This document shows positions 54,401-63,995 of a DNA stretch of 64,000 bases, one piece after another (the first letter of the stretch is position 1; the number at the start of each line of letters is the position of its first letter). Where the stretch lies: NCBI GenBank assembly GCA_964035015.1, contig OZ036004.1, forward strand, positions 9,109,968 through 9,173,967. The letters run 5' to 3'. Made by a program: the position numbers and the translations under genes. The DNA is from Corallium rubrum (lineage: Eukaryota; Cnidaria; Anthozoa; Scleralcyonacea; Coralliidae). Under the pieces are notes generated by a model. It did not search any database and was not told the origin of the DNA. It was given only the letters and a program-made list of their open reading frames with translations.

Positions 54401-56096
54401 AAATTAAATATGAGAACTGGACCGAAAACTTACCTTCTATACATAAATTATGAAGCGAAATATTATTGATATCCTCCACGTCACTAGAGTCGTCTGACTC
54501 GTCTGCGGCCCAGACGATATTTTCCTCGACATTTTCCATTGCTATTACGAACAGTACTAGAAAAAAATAAGTAATATTGGGCATTTCACTCGATTACATA
54601 GCATGTTCTAAGAATTTTGGGTGAAGGAAAATTCGAGTGTAGAATATATACATGTTAAGACCAAACCGGGACCAGTTGCGAAAAATGCAACTACACAGGC
54701 CTTCCGGCAGGAATTGAACCCACGACCTTGCGATTCTAGTGCAATACTCTGACCACGGAGTGCGTTGCGAGAGCTTGATCGCGAGTTCTGTATATAATAA
54801 GGAATAGAAAAAAATAATATGACCAACCATTCCTTTACTGAGTACAAAGGTGCTTTGGAAAATATGAAGAAATCAAACGTGCGGATTGCCGATATATTTT
54901 AGGATGTTCCATATCGAGTGTTTGTGCAAGAAAGCGTAATGAATCTGGCAGAGGCTTCTTCGGTCCTCCTTTGCCCTTGCTACGCGTGTCCTATGATTTT
55001 CCTCTCACGCCCAATAAGTTCCCCAGGGGTCCCTCTTCCCTGGCCCCCTCTAAGGGCCTGTTCACATGAGACCGAGTTACCTCGGGGGGTAGGGATAACT
55101 CGGGGGCTAGGGTCAAAGTTGACCCTGTTTCACATGATAAAGCACAAATACCAGTTGTCCCCCGAGATAACCCTAGCTTTCACGTGAATAAAAGAACGCG
55201 CCAGTCACGTCAACAATTAAACGCACGCAAATGGCACGTGAACAAGAATAGTGCGTATAAATTAGAATGTTTTTTACAATGTACGCGTGCGTAATTATAC
55301 AAAAGTTGACGCTACCCCCCGAGATAACTCGGGTGAAAGCGTTCACATGGAGGTAGGGTTAACTCTGGCCCTGGGGTTACCCTATCGCTCAGACCGAGTT
55401 ATCCCTATCCCCAAAGTTATCTCGGTCTCATGTGAACGGTTTACTTTTTTAACATGGAAATAAACTAACATCGAGATATCTCGGTGGGGTAGGGATAACC
55501 CTACCCCCCCGAGATAAGGCCCTAAGCCTCTGCGGAGGAGAGAGAAAAGATACCGTAAATCCTGGTACTCAGGATAAAATAAATTGCACCATTAACGCCA
55601 TTTGTCATGCCATCGACTCAGAAAAAATTGGCAGGTATATACAGTCGTTGGCACCTAAGCGTGTACACCGCCCGTCAAACCATGTTCTAAATTTAAACCA
55701 AAGTTAACCGTTTTGAAATCAACACCGTGGGATTGGCGAGACATGATTGTCTAAGGGCACATTCATGTGACAATAATGTATTGGTTCGAATGTAAACATT
55801 TAACTTTGACTTTGACGTAAAACATGATTGTTTTGACATGCGGTGTACACGCTTAGGTGCCAACGGCTGTATATAAGGTAGGTATTTCACACTGCATGAG
55901 ATCGGCTCCGAAGTTTTGAAGAACACAGTGCTGTCAATTCGAGTTTCAAGCCAGAGTCGTTTGGCACCTTTGTATTGCCGTATTTTCTCTTAATTCTTCA
56001 CTAGATCTTGTTACTGCGTCTAAGGATCGTTCTGTCGGCGTATATTGTCTGGGAGGACCCAGCCACGGTTCAACCGAATACAAAGAAGTTAGATAA
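48431..56096 (+). CDS. WD40-repeat (beta-propeller) protein, 11 exons, 336 aa
   Basis: Exons: 48431-48505, 49280-49366, 49750-49812, 50023-50101, 50238-50380, 50506-50610, 50809-50920, 50998-51100, 52628-52684, 53715-53809, 56005-56096 (TAA). All introns are GT-AG and phases agree, giving 1011 nt. WD-type repeats are visible: SGSVRGVAFSP...SGAYDGKVNLY (about residues 15-48), NINAVRFTPDGQ and RRLAVLDVESGEQIF (60-97), HDGIVRDVMF...SVADNGVAKV (about 151-186), PLWKIRY...LFSSCDKGVIRRY (about 250-276) and DDVEDMDISPYDEYLVTASKDRSVGVY (about 293-322). The protein is almost all propeller, so it probably acts as a scaffold; no specific family was identified. Introns 8 and 9 carry large complementary satellite arrays around the 57-nt exon 9. 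Intron 10 holds foldbacks, SINEs and an antisense exon. The start is the first ATG of the open exon 1. Confidence 0.93.
49040..49125. repeat. CTGGCGTTAG-type dispersed repeat in intron 1
   Basis: AACCCTTTATCACCCAGTAG, TTGACGAGTAAAATCATCTG, GTGTTAGTCAGAGTAAAATA, then GGGCGATAAAGGGTTAA. The ends AACCCTTTATC and GATAAAGGGTT form an inverted pair, giving a full-length example of about 85 bp. Confidence 0.7.
51116..52545 (+). repeat. GATGATGGTGGT satellite in WD40-gene intron 8
   Basis: An irregular triplet-based array of GATGATGGT and GATGTTGATGGTGGT units runs 51116-52113 and resumes after the hAT insertion at 52475-52545. The very long Met/Val frame is an artefact. Its units are complementary to those of the array at 52760-53640. 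Confidence 0.95.
52114..52474. mobile_element. hAT MITE family member (copy 3) inserted in the satellite
   Basis: Ends CAGTGGTGTAGCCAGGA and, inverted, TCCTGGCTACTCCCCTG. Flanks TGGTGGTG and TGGTGGTT match at 7 of 8 bases. The body is the inverse of the copy at 22004-22358. Confidence 0.8.
52760..53640 (+). repeat. 18-bp ACCATCATCATCACCTTT minisatellite in WD40-gene intron 9
   Basis: About 45 tandem units of an 18-bp repeat with T/C variation (CACCTTTACC or CACCTTCACC). It generates long low-complexity frames in several phases (Ser/Pro, Thr/Ile/Phe, Gly/Asp), none believed real. CCATCATCATCACC is the complement of GGTGATGATGATGG, found in intron 8. Confidence 0.96.
54120..54345 (-). mobile_element. 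5S-rRNA-related SINE remnant
   Basis: On the minus strand GTTAGTACTTGGATGGGTGA followed by CCGTCTGGGAAT matches the 3' half (box C region) of eukaryotic 5S rRNA, preceded by AAGCCCGGTTAGACGGG. The flanking body includes a CTCGGAGCACAGGAGAGACC-type segment (plus strand) frequent in marine-invertebrate SINEs. The 5' half of 5S rRNA is diverged or absent, so it is a SINE3-like element and not a 5S gene. Confidence 0.6.
54434..54539 (-). CDS. Antisense first coding exon, possible ankyrin-type protein
   Basis: ATG 54539 follows an acceptor-like TTTTTTTCTAG at 54558 and opens 35 codons plus 1 nt to an excellent donor (GAAG then GTAAGTTTTC). The peptide is acidic (MENVEENIVWAADESDDSSD) and ends SLHNLCIEG, which resembles the start of an ankyrin repeat (LHxACxxGxxxxV). 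No next exon was found downstream. It lies inside intron 10 of the WD40 gene on the other strand and may be a transposed gene fragment. Confidence 0.4.
54640..54790 (-). mobile_element. tRNA-derived SINE head
   Basis: On the minus strand TCCGTGGTCAGAGTATTGCA (A-box-like) is followed by GGTCGTGGGTTCAATTCC (B-box GGTTCAATTCC) and a body CGCAACTGGTCCCGGTTTGG. It does not fold as a tRNA gene. Confidence 0.6.
55053..55523. mobile_element. Foldback element with GTTCACATGAGACCGAGTTA arms
   Basis: GGGCCTGTTCACATGAGACC and GAGTTACCTCGGGGGG are mirrored by TTATCTCGGTCTCATGTGAA near 55420. CTCGGGGGGTAGGGATAACTC and its inverse recur several times, including near 55490-55517. Confidence 0.65.
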
Positions 56097-56099
56097 CAA

Positions 56100-57050
56100 A
56101 TCGTTTACGGCAAATGCCGTACGAGTTACGAATTCATCGTGAATGATTAATGCTTCAAAAGCATTGCTAAATATTGGGGAATATTGTAAGATAGAATGTG
56201 CTGGGCTTCAAACACTATGGTGAACATTTTATATACACCAGGGGCAGACACGAAACTCCGCGTACACTAAAGTTTCAGATGACGCTTGCTAAGTAATATC
56301 TCCTGGCGATTCATTTTGTGTCCAGATTTCGACGTCAGCGATGGTTGAACGTTTTTTTTCCTACAAAAATGGCGGATCTATTTTCCACAACGCGTCGTTG
56401 AGTTTGCGAGAACAGAAAAAGAAAAATGGCGAAAAGTACGGCATTTGGTTTCGTGGATTGTTGCGTTTCTGTACTTGCAGTAAACGTAGTTCGGTGCTGA
56501 AGTGGGCGGTTATCGTATATACAGTCATATCTCGGCCACAACAATGTGCTGGCGACGCGAGAAAGGGCTAATTTTTTTCGAACTGCTTTCTGTAAACTTT
56601 GTTCGGAAATTTGTGGTGATCCTTTTCTAACACTTGGCAACTACTGTACTTGCTTTAATTTGGAGCGCATTTGTCTTAGTGTTTGCGATGACTGAAAAAA
56701 GGCTCGAAACCAAAAAAGTGGTTAATAGCGTTAGGAAAAAGACTAGATCCGGAGAAAGTCCACTTACTTTCTCAGAAAAATACTTTAGATAAAAGTCAAC
56801 TGAAGGCAAAGTGTATTTTTAGTGTAGAAGAGTTGTCGTAATGTAAATTTTCGCTCTGTACAGAATATACAATCAGTTTCAGTTCGACAATTTATTAAAT
56901 TTGCGTTCCCGCGAGGTCCATGAATTAGATAAATTACGTATGTAATTTGTTGTTGTATTTATCTATATTGTAATAAATTATCATTTTTATAGTAGAAACG
57001 TACTTGATTGACTATAAGCTACATGATTGGCTACACTATAATTGGCTATA
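56100..57050. other. Interval after the WD40 gene without assigned gene
   Basis: ACAAAAATGGCGGATC near 56362 is a good start context, but the frame from that ATG stops after ten codons. Two overlapping frames on opposite strands (about 56340-56640) have no further support. No clear AATAAA follows the WD40 stop. Confidence 0.3.
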
Positions 57051-57480
57051 CGCTACTTAGCTTGATACCTGCTTAATTGGCTACGTTACGTGATACCTGA
57101 TTGGCGACGTTACTTGAAACCTGATTGGCTATGTTACTTGATACCGGATTGGCTACGTTACTTGATACCTGATTGGCTATGTTACTTGATACCGGATTGG
57201 CTACGTTACTTGATACCTGATTGGCGACGTTACTTGAAACCTGATTGGCTATGTTACGTGTTACCTGATTGGCTATGTTACTTGATACCGGATTGGCTAC
57301 GTTACGTGACACCTGATTGGCTACGTTACTTGAAACCTGATTGGCTACGTTACGTGATACCTGATTGGCTATGTTACTTGATACCGGATTGGCTACACTA
57401 CTCGATACTTGATTGGCTACGCCACTTGATACATATCTTTCGATTTACAACCATCCCAGTAAAACAAGCTTTCTGATTGG
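57020..57480. repeat. 24-bp minisatellite, each unit with an inverted CCAAT box
   Basis: Units of the form TTACTTGATACCTGATTGGC + TACG repeat about fourteen times from 57070 to 57425, with variants of the same core extending to either side. About 18 ATTGGC motifs in one orientation occur between 57025 and 57480, and CCAATCA on the other strand follows near 57520 and 57550. The 8-residue repeated frames on both strands come from the 24-bp unit. Confidence 0.9.
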
Positions 57481-58266
57481 CTAAGATCTACATGATGTTA
57501 TCTACATCATGAAGTTGCAAAAACCAATCAGAACAGCTATCTTTCCATTACCCAATCAGGTTGCTCTATTTGTGTATGGATAATTCATGACGTAATAAAA
57601 CATGAATTTTATTGTTGAAATATTTTACCCCAACATTTTTCTATCTTTAAAAGCCTTTTCTACTTAATTAATTAACAACCTCTTAATTAACTAGGATTCG
57701 ATTATATTATGTTTACTTTATTTAATATACGGACACGACCCAACTAAATTCTGAACCATTTTGAGCGAGTCGTTGAACCAATATTTTCATATCGCCGGTA
57801 AACAGGACTTTTTTTTGAATTTGTTTAAAATTGCAGTTAGTAACTGCACTGAGAACCCTGACGAAATAAAAGAAAATGGGTTTAATTTAATTATTGAAGG
57901 AAAAAATTCCATTCAGGCATTCAACCACTAATTTGGTTGCTTTCAAACTAGCTTTGGTCACCTCTCCATCGTCACCCTTCCACTTATCCAAACTATTTAA
58001 GCAATCCAGCTTAGTTTGTTTACATGACGAGTGATTCAATTGCTTTCATTCCCGACAAACACAGCAAGTGGCTCAAACGTGACGATTGTGCTTGTCTGAA
58101 AAAAAGCCGTCTCTGAGCAAAGAAGGCTATCTTAACTCCCAAAGACTAGCGCGGATCTGTTAAGTGAATCCCTCAATTGATTGTGATCCTTTGAGCGAGC
58201 GACGAACTGCAGTGGGAATTCTAATCAAGTTATTCTAGATCTAGACGAGTTATTCGTTTGAGCGAC

Positions 58267-58325
58267 ATGGCTGGACGTCAGAGAAGAGTGTCTATCAGAT
58301 CGATAAACGTCACGGTTGAAATGGG
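58267..58325 (+). CDS. Isolated first coding exon, uncharacterised
   Basis: GACATGGCTGG context at ATG 58267; 19 codons plus 2 nt (MAGRQRRVSIRSINVTVEM) end at a consensus donor GGGTAAGAG. The peptide is basic. No later exon was recognised in the remaining 5.6 kb, so the rest may lie beyond the window. The CCAAT-box array lies about 0.85 kb upstream. Confidence 0.4.
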
Positions 58326-58329
58326 GTAA

Positions 58330-60580
58330 GAGTTGTAGTTGTAACATTGCGCTTATGTGCGACGCGCTTGCATTAGAAGCTATATACATGAACTTGTATA
58401 TAGCTTTATGTAGTTTGGTTGTATAAAGGAATGATCAAAACAAAACGTGACTAAAATAAGAGTACAGCATACTTGGAACCCACAACACACCCAATGCAAG
58501 GAGACTCGTAAGCCAGGACTCACTGCATGCAATGATGATGGTACTGCATGCGCTGCTTCGAATGAAAGTGAAAGATGTCGTGTTTACATTACTAATGACA
58601 ACACGCAATGTTGTCCATATTTCCCTCATGCAAATGTTACACTAGAGGCTGTGAGGCTCTCTGAAAGGTGTATAGTATTTTGCTTTAGAAATAGTTCTAA
58701 AACAGTCGGACACCAAACAATAAGCATGTTAACACTACTGTATTCGGTGAAAATACAAATAAATGCAACGAAGCGATTTGCGTGTGGAATGCGAACTCTT
58801 TGCGTAGAGTGTTACAAATTTGCCATTGTCTGTAATATTTGTTTCAACACCTAGTGGAGAAATATTGTACATATTAGTACCAGATGTTTATACACTTTCC
58901 AGGCATTTCCCGCGATTAAATCTACATTTAAAGTAGTTTGTGTGTAGCTCTCTGTGGGCGTCGAGACTCATCAGCATAGAATTTAACCCTTATGCGCGCT
59001 TTGTTGCAGTGGGAGGACTTTATCTTTTCACTGGGTCTAACACCAGACGATTTCAGCTCGCGAAGGGGAGACGTCGTGGACAGCTAGGCATGCAAGGTTA
59101 AACACACTGTTGATTAAGCCTTTCAAACCCTGACGCGCACTAGTCGTGCGACAGCTTAATCTTTTTGCTTTGTAGACGATTTTACTCGTCAAGGGAGACC
59201 TCGGCAAGCCATGTATGGGCAGGTTAACAGCGAAAATACTGTATAGCTAATAAGCTAGGTATATTTACAGTAATAAGTCTGCACAAACAAGTGTGATGAA
59301 TTTCATTATGTCATGTCAAAACACAAAGCACCGCCCTTTTGTTTGGGAAACGGTATCTCAAATTCTTGTAAACTGAAAGCTTTCTTGTATCAGAGCTTTA
59401 TTTTAAGCGCAGAGTAGACTAGACTACGTTCTCTCCGTAACTGCGTTTATAAGAAACGGTTAGTCGTTGGCGATGATAGCATTCTGGCTCATATCGATGC
59501 ATCGTACGTATGACGGCTGTTTATTAAATCTCATTTTTAGCTTCAAACAAGTATTCTTTCTCAAATTTCATGGTATATCAGACGGTCGAGTTTGTTCAGT
59601 CCATTTCTCTGGGCGTGGTCAGCGTAAACATGTAGCATATAATTCGGTGGTGTACATCTATATATAGCCTGATATAGGAGCTTTTCTCAGTTCTCGACCC
59701 AAATTGGGTCTATCTCAGTTTGATCAAGATTCGCTTTGTGACATGCAGGCAGCGTCCACACTCGATCGATCATAGTCAAACAATAGACTCGTTTAGATCG
59801 ATCTCAAAGTCGTTGAGATCATATTAACTATGTTCAGATCAGTCTCACACTCGTCTATATTAAAGTAGCCTGCGTAGCCGGGGCTGGGGTATTGTAGCGT
59901 CGGCTACGCAGGTTAAGAGTCTAGCTGAAATCTTTATAATTATATATAGTCCAGCGCTTTACTGAGCAGTCTGAGCTCTGGTTCAAGCGCTGTATGCTGG
60001 CGAGTGTTTGTGTATCACTCACATACCTTTTTGATGAGTATATTCAAGTATTTCAAAAATGTCGACCTCTCCATTGTCAGGTGATTAGAAATGACGTATA
60101 CATGATATATAAATATATATAATCTTTATTTCCATCACACCATTATTAGTACATAGGATACTAATACAAATGTTAATACAAAAAAAAGTTATTCACCTAA
60201 TAAACTATTACCTACAGTAGAGTCATTGAAAATCTTGGTTAACCTATATACATATTTGGCTGTACATTCTGTTATGCATTCATCATGCATAGCCATACAA
60301 TAATGAAATAGATCGTTTTTACTCAACAATTTAAAGCTATACTATTAATGTTTGATATCTCGTTTATGAAATTTTCTCGAAGATTTACTAATTTATCATT
60401 ATTACAATTTGAGAAATAATGATATTCGTCACCTATACATCTTTTGACTTACAAATGGGACATAATCGAAATTGTATGCGATATTTGTATATCGCCCAAC
60501 TTCACTTGGAAACTTATGTGCGGATACCCTAAACCTTGTAACCGCTTGACGATGCTTTACATTTTTGACTCGAGATAAAT
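58330..60580. other. Interval with dispersed repeats and no supported gene
   Basis: Contains two CTGGCGTTAG-type copies (about 59010-59100 and 59125-59225), a TGATGAGTCTCGACGCCCAC segment (minus, near 58965) like those after hammerhead motifs, and a small TAGCCTGCGTAGCCGG hairpin (59870-59915). The 135-codon Cys-rich frame at 58447-58854 has no acceptor or domain support. Confidence 0.35.
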
Positions 60581-60594
60581 AACTTTCAAATTCC

Positions 60595-61000
60595 AATGAA
60601 TGCGGATTGAGTTCCAATCCGGATTGAACTCATTCCGCTTCCGATCAAACCCCTTTATCTGTTTACATGAATCCGGATTGAGATTAGCTCATTCCGGATT
60701 GAGTTCAATCCGTTTCTCATTCCGGATTCAAATCTCATTCCGGATTGAAATTTTGTTTCTGAATCATGTAAACGCGGTGCGAGTTTCATTCCGGAATGAA
60801 AATTGAAAAACGTGACAGAGAGGACTAGAACAAACAATGCATACGTGTTTTCTAATATTTACGGATTTCAGGCGGATTTCACATTTCAGGCGGATTTCAA
60901 TCCAGAAACCCAATTCCCATGTAAACACGGATTGACTTTGCTTTTCAATCCGGATTGAAACCGGATTGAAACTCAATCCGGATTCATGTAAACAAGTCGT
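60595..61000. mobile_element. Foldback cluster of CAATCCGGATTGA motifs
   Basis: ATTCCGGATTGAG or its palindromic core recurs at least eight times in both orientations, with GTTTACATGAATCCGGATTG at the left and CAATCCGGATTCATGTAAAC at the right end. Typical of a foldback MITE with internally repeated arms. Confidence 0.7.
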
Positions 61001-61254
61001 ATCTTGTTTCAGTTGTTTGTTGGAAAACATGTCAAGTGTTTTTCAAGGTTTTGATGATGAAATTTTTGCCGATCAAAATTTTCGGATTTGTTGCTTATAT
61101 ATATGCAGTGAAATCGAGAATCCAACATGCATGTAGGCTCAATTCCAATCTCGCACATGTACAATAAGTTCATATGCATGTGCACATTTATTTATTATTT
61201 TTTATTTTGTATATGCAAATAGTACCGCGTTTGGAGGCCCATACGATTATAAAC

Positions 61255-61360
61255 TACTTGCAACCTTAGCTCAATGAGTAAAGCGTCTAACAGTAACAGG
61301 TCAGTGATTAGAACTGTTCAAGGTTGCACTCAGGTTTGATCCCTGTCTGGGGCTATAAGA
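61255..61360 (+). mobile_element. tRNA-derived SINE head
   Basis: CCTTAGCTCAATGAGTAAAG (A-box-like) and CTCAGGTTTGATCCCTGTC (B-box-like GGTTTGATCC) with an extended middle. The length and missing acceptor stem exclude a normal tRNA. A shorter related A-box (TATAGCTCAACTGTTAGAAC) is near 61775. Confidence 0.6.
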
Positions 61361-61519
61361 AACATTTTGTGAGTAGGCCTATTTGAACTTTGACGAACCT
61401 CACGAACGTCTACCAAACGTCGTTACATAACACCACTGGCACTGCAAGCTCGCACAATACATGTACACTACTACATGTATACAAGTAGCGTTCTGCGTAG
61501 CCAGTGTAGAAACAACAAT

Positions 61520-61672
61520 CGAAATATAGTGAGGTTAGATATACTGCCGAAACAGAGAACGTAGGAGTCTAACCCTTCCACGTTTCTCTCTGACGAAGGG
61601 CCTTCGCTCGAAACGTTAGACTCCTACGTTCTCTGTTTCGGTAGTATATCTAACCTGATCACTATATTTCTA
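61520..61672. mobile_element. Short palindromic element with hammerhead-like core
   Basis: GGTTAGATATACTGCCGAAACAGAG is mirrored by CTCTGTTTCGGTAGTATATC + TAACC. Inside, CTGACGA (61590-61596), then 12 nt, then CGAAACGTTAG (61609-). The same inner sequence occurs at 16567-16650 and 29310-29360. Confidence 0.75.
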
Positions 61673-61679
61673 CATGTAT

Positions 61680-62530
61680 ACATCTCATTCTTAAAATTAC
61701 GACATTTCGTATACGCTAACGCTATACCCGAATTTGCAACTTTTAATAGGCTTAGCTCTTCATCCAAGTCTCAGTATAGCTCAACTGTTAGAACATCCAA
61801 CCAGTTATAGAAGGTTGTCAAATAATCAACTTATATTTTTATTCAGCCACACTTTACATTAGCCAGTGAACTCGCCTCCATATTTCAGACTCCAATCATG
61901 TCAACACATCTGTTTTCACATCAATACTTGATGTGCTTCAATAAAATGACTGACATTGGAATGTGCTGATATTTCTGAAACTCCGTCAGTTGATTCAGTA
62001 AACCATATATAGACAGTGACGTTGGCGAAGGTTGTAAAACTATATTAAACTGTCATTTAAATATGAATGTTGTTGATCTTCAGAATCAAGCACAGGAGAA
62101 AGAGGAATATAATCTTAGATCGTCCTATCTTTTCGTGTGTTACCGTGTTACGAATACGAGAGATGATTTTGAAATCCGAGGTCCTTGGATTAGGCTTTTC
62201 CTTGCATGTCACGAGAATAACCTTTTGTACTGTTGGACGTCGTCTCGAGTTAATTGTCGAAAGATGTTCAAGTGCGATTGGTAATAAAAAAAGAAAGACA
62301 GTCACCTTCCTTCGTGGAGGGGCGAAGAAATCTGCGACAAGATTTCTCTTGCGTGTAGTTATGATATCTGGGGTTGCAAACCGGAGGCGAAGGAAGCCTA
62401 AAATAAGAGAGGTTACAAAAAGATAGCTCAGTTGATGCTTTGGTTGAGTGCGTTGGCCGACTCTCGTAAACAGCTGCTTCGCTCTTTGGAGAGTTCCGCT
62501 GATTTTAAAATCGAGATTTTCTTAACTTTT
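61680..62530. other. Interval without supported gene
   Basis: Frames of 73-119 codons on both strands at 62057-62426 overlap each other and lack domain or splice evidence. GATAGCTCAGTTGATGCTTT near 62424 may be a SINE A-box remnant. Confidence 0.3.
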
Positions 62531-62544
62531 TGTTCTGGTTCGTT

Positions 62545-62690
62545 GCGTTCTATTCCATTCCGTCCCGTTCCATTTTGTTTCGTTCCATTTCATTTCGTTT
62601 CATTTTGTTCCGTTCCATTCCGTTTCATTTCATTTCGTTCCGTTTCATTTCGTTCTATTCCGTTCCATTTCGTTCCGTTCCGTTCTGTTT
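62545..62690. repeat. Degenerate (TTCCR)n pentanucleotide repeat
   Basis: TTCCATT, TTCCGTT, TTTCGTT and TTTCATT units alternate for about 145 bp. The Phe/Arg/Ser-rich frames are artefacts. Confidence 0.8.
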
Positions 62691-63115
62691 TTCCCCCAGT
62701 CACCTTTGTTCTGTGTTCCATTCTCTTCTTTTCTCCTCTACCTCTTTGCTTCGATTAACGTAATTACATGCACATTTTTCACGAGAATCCAATCAATAAT
62801 GAATTGATCTTTCTGCCAGCGCGTAACGACTGAATCTATCCACACATTCGTAAATCAGAATGTACGTTGGTAGCCTGATAAGACAACTAATTTCCTCTGG
62901 ACTATTACTCGATGAAAATCGGCATGACTGAATTACGATCGCAATCAATCTTGAAAATGGAAAATAAACAAACTGGTTTGAGGTTAAAGAATCCTCCATT
63001 TTAACAGATGGTTTACAGTTTAACAGCCTAGCTAGATATTTTATTTCTATTTGGGAACCTGAGCGCTAAGCGGAATATTGAGGGTGAAGGAACTTTGCTG
63101 ACGTCACGAAGCATG

Positions 63116-63885
63116 TAATGTAATGTAATGTAATGTAATGTAATGTAATGTAATGTAATGTAATGTAATGTAATGTAATGTAATGTAATGTAATGTAATG
63201 TAATGTAATGTAATGTAACGTAACGTAACGTAACGTAACGTAACGTAACGTAACGTAACGTAACGTAACGTAACGTAACGTAACGTAATGTAATGTAATG
63301 TAATGTAGTGTAACGTAACGTAATGTAATGTAATGTAACGTAGTGTAATGTAACGTAGTGTAATGTAATGTAACGTAACGTAGTGTAATGTAACGTAATG
63401 TAACGTAACGTAAGGCAATGTAATGTAATGTAACGTAATGTAATGTAATGTAACGTAGTGTAACGTAGTGTAATGTAATGTAATGTAATGTAATGTAACG
63501 TAGTGTAACGTAGTGTAACGTAATGTAATGTAATGTAATGTAACGTAGTGTAACGTAGTGTAATGTAATGTAATGTAACGTAGTGTAACGTAGTGTAATG
63601 TAATGTAACGTAATGTAATGTAATGTAACGTAGTGTAACGTAGTGTAATGTAATGTAATGTAATGTAATGTAACGTAGTGTAACGTAATGTAATGTAATG
63701 TAACGTAGTGTAACGTAGTGTAATGTAATGTAATGTAATGTAACGTAGTGTAACGTAGTGTAATGTAATGTAATGTAACGTAGTGTAACGTAGTGTAATG
63801 TAATGTAATGTAATGTAATGTAACGTAATGTAACGTAGTGTAACGTAGTGTAATGTAATGTAATGTAATGTAACGTAATGTAATT
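63116..63885. repeat. (TAATG/TAACG/TAGTG)n pentanucleotide array, 770 bp
   Basis: TAATG units dominate 63116-63219, TAACG units 63220-63285, then the three variants alternate in a recurring TAATG-TAACG-TAGTG-TAACG-TAGTG order to 63885. The long Thr/Leu/His/Tyr frame on the minus strand is an artefact. Confidence 0.96.
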
Positions 63886-63897
63886 AACTTATATTAC

Positions 63898-63995
63898 TTT
63901 AACCCCTTGGTGACTGGGGGCTCTCCCCTCGACAAGTAATTCAAAATCGTCTGGTGTTAATAGCCCAGAAGACTGATTCAGTTAGGAAGCAGTTA
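63898..63995. repeat. CTGGCGTTAG-type dispersed repeat at window end
   Basis: TTAACCCCTTGGTGACTGGG, CCTCGACAAGTAATTCAAAA, TCGTCTGGTGTTAATAGCCC. Diverged copy of the family seen at 49040-49125. Confidence 0.55.

Larger units (their letters stand above)
53830..55545. mobile_element. Composite element with CTCCTCCGCAGAGGC ends in intron 10
   Basis: CTCTCCTCCGCAGAGGCTTT at 53837 is mirrored by GCCTCTGCGGAGGAGAGA at about 55527-55544. Internal pieces GAGGGACTAGGGAAGAGAGA and, inverted, TCCCTCTTCCCTGGCCCCCTC (55030) match. It is filled by several later insertions (the SINEs and the 55053-55523 foldback). Confidence 0.55.

Noticed and set aside
57073-57476. 8-residue repeat proteins (IPDWLRYL and SSNVANQV types) on both strands
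   Set aside because: A 24-bp tandem repeat keeps any frame open; there is no start context or splice support on either strand.
58447-58854. 135-codon Cys-rich frame as a secreted protein gene
   Set aside because: No signal peptide, no acceptor in a phase that joins the 58267 exon, and one frame of this length is expected by chance in 64 kb.
63104-63418. 104-codon Thr/Leu/His/Tyr frame
   Set aside because: Translation of the TAATG/TAACG array.
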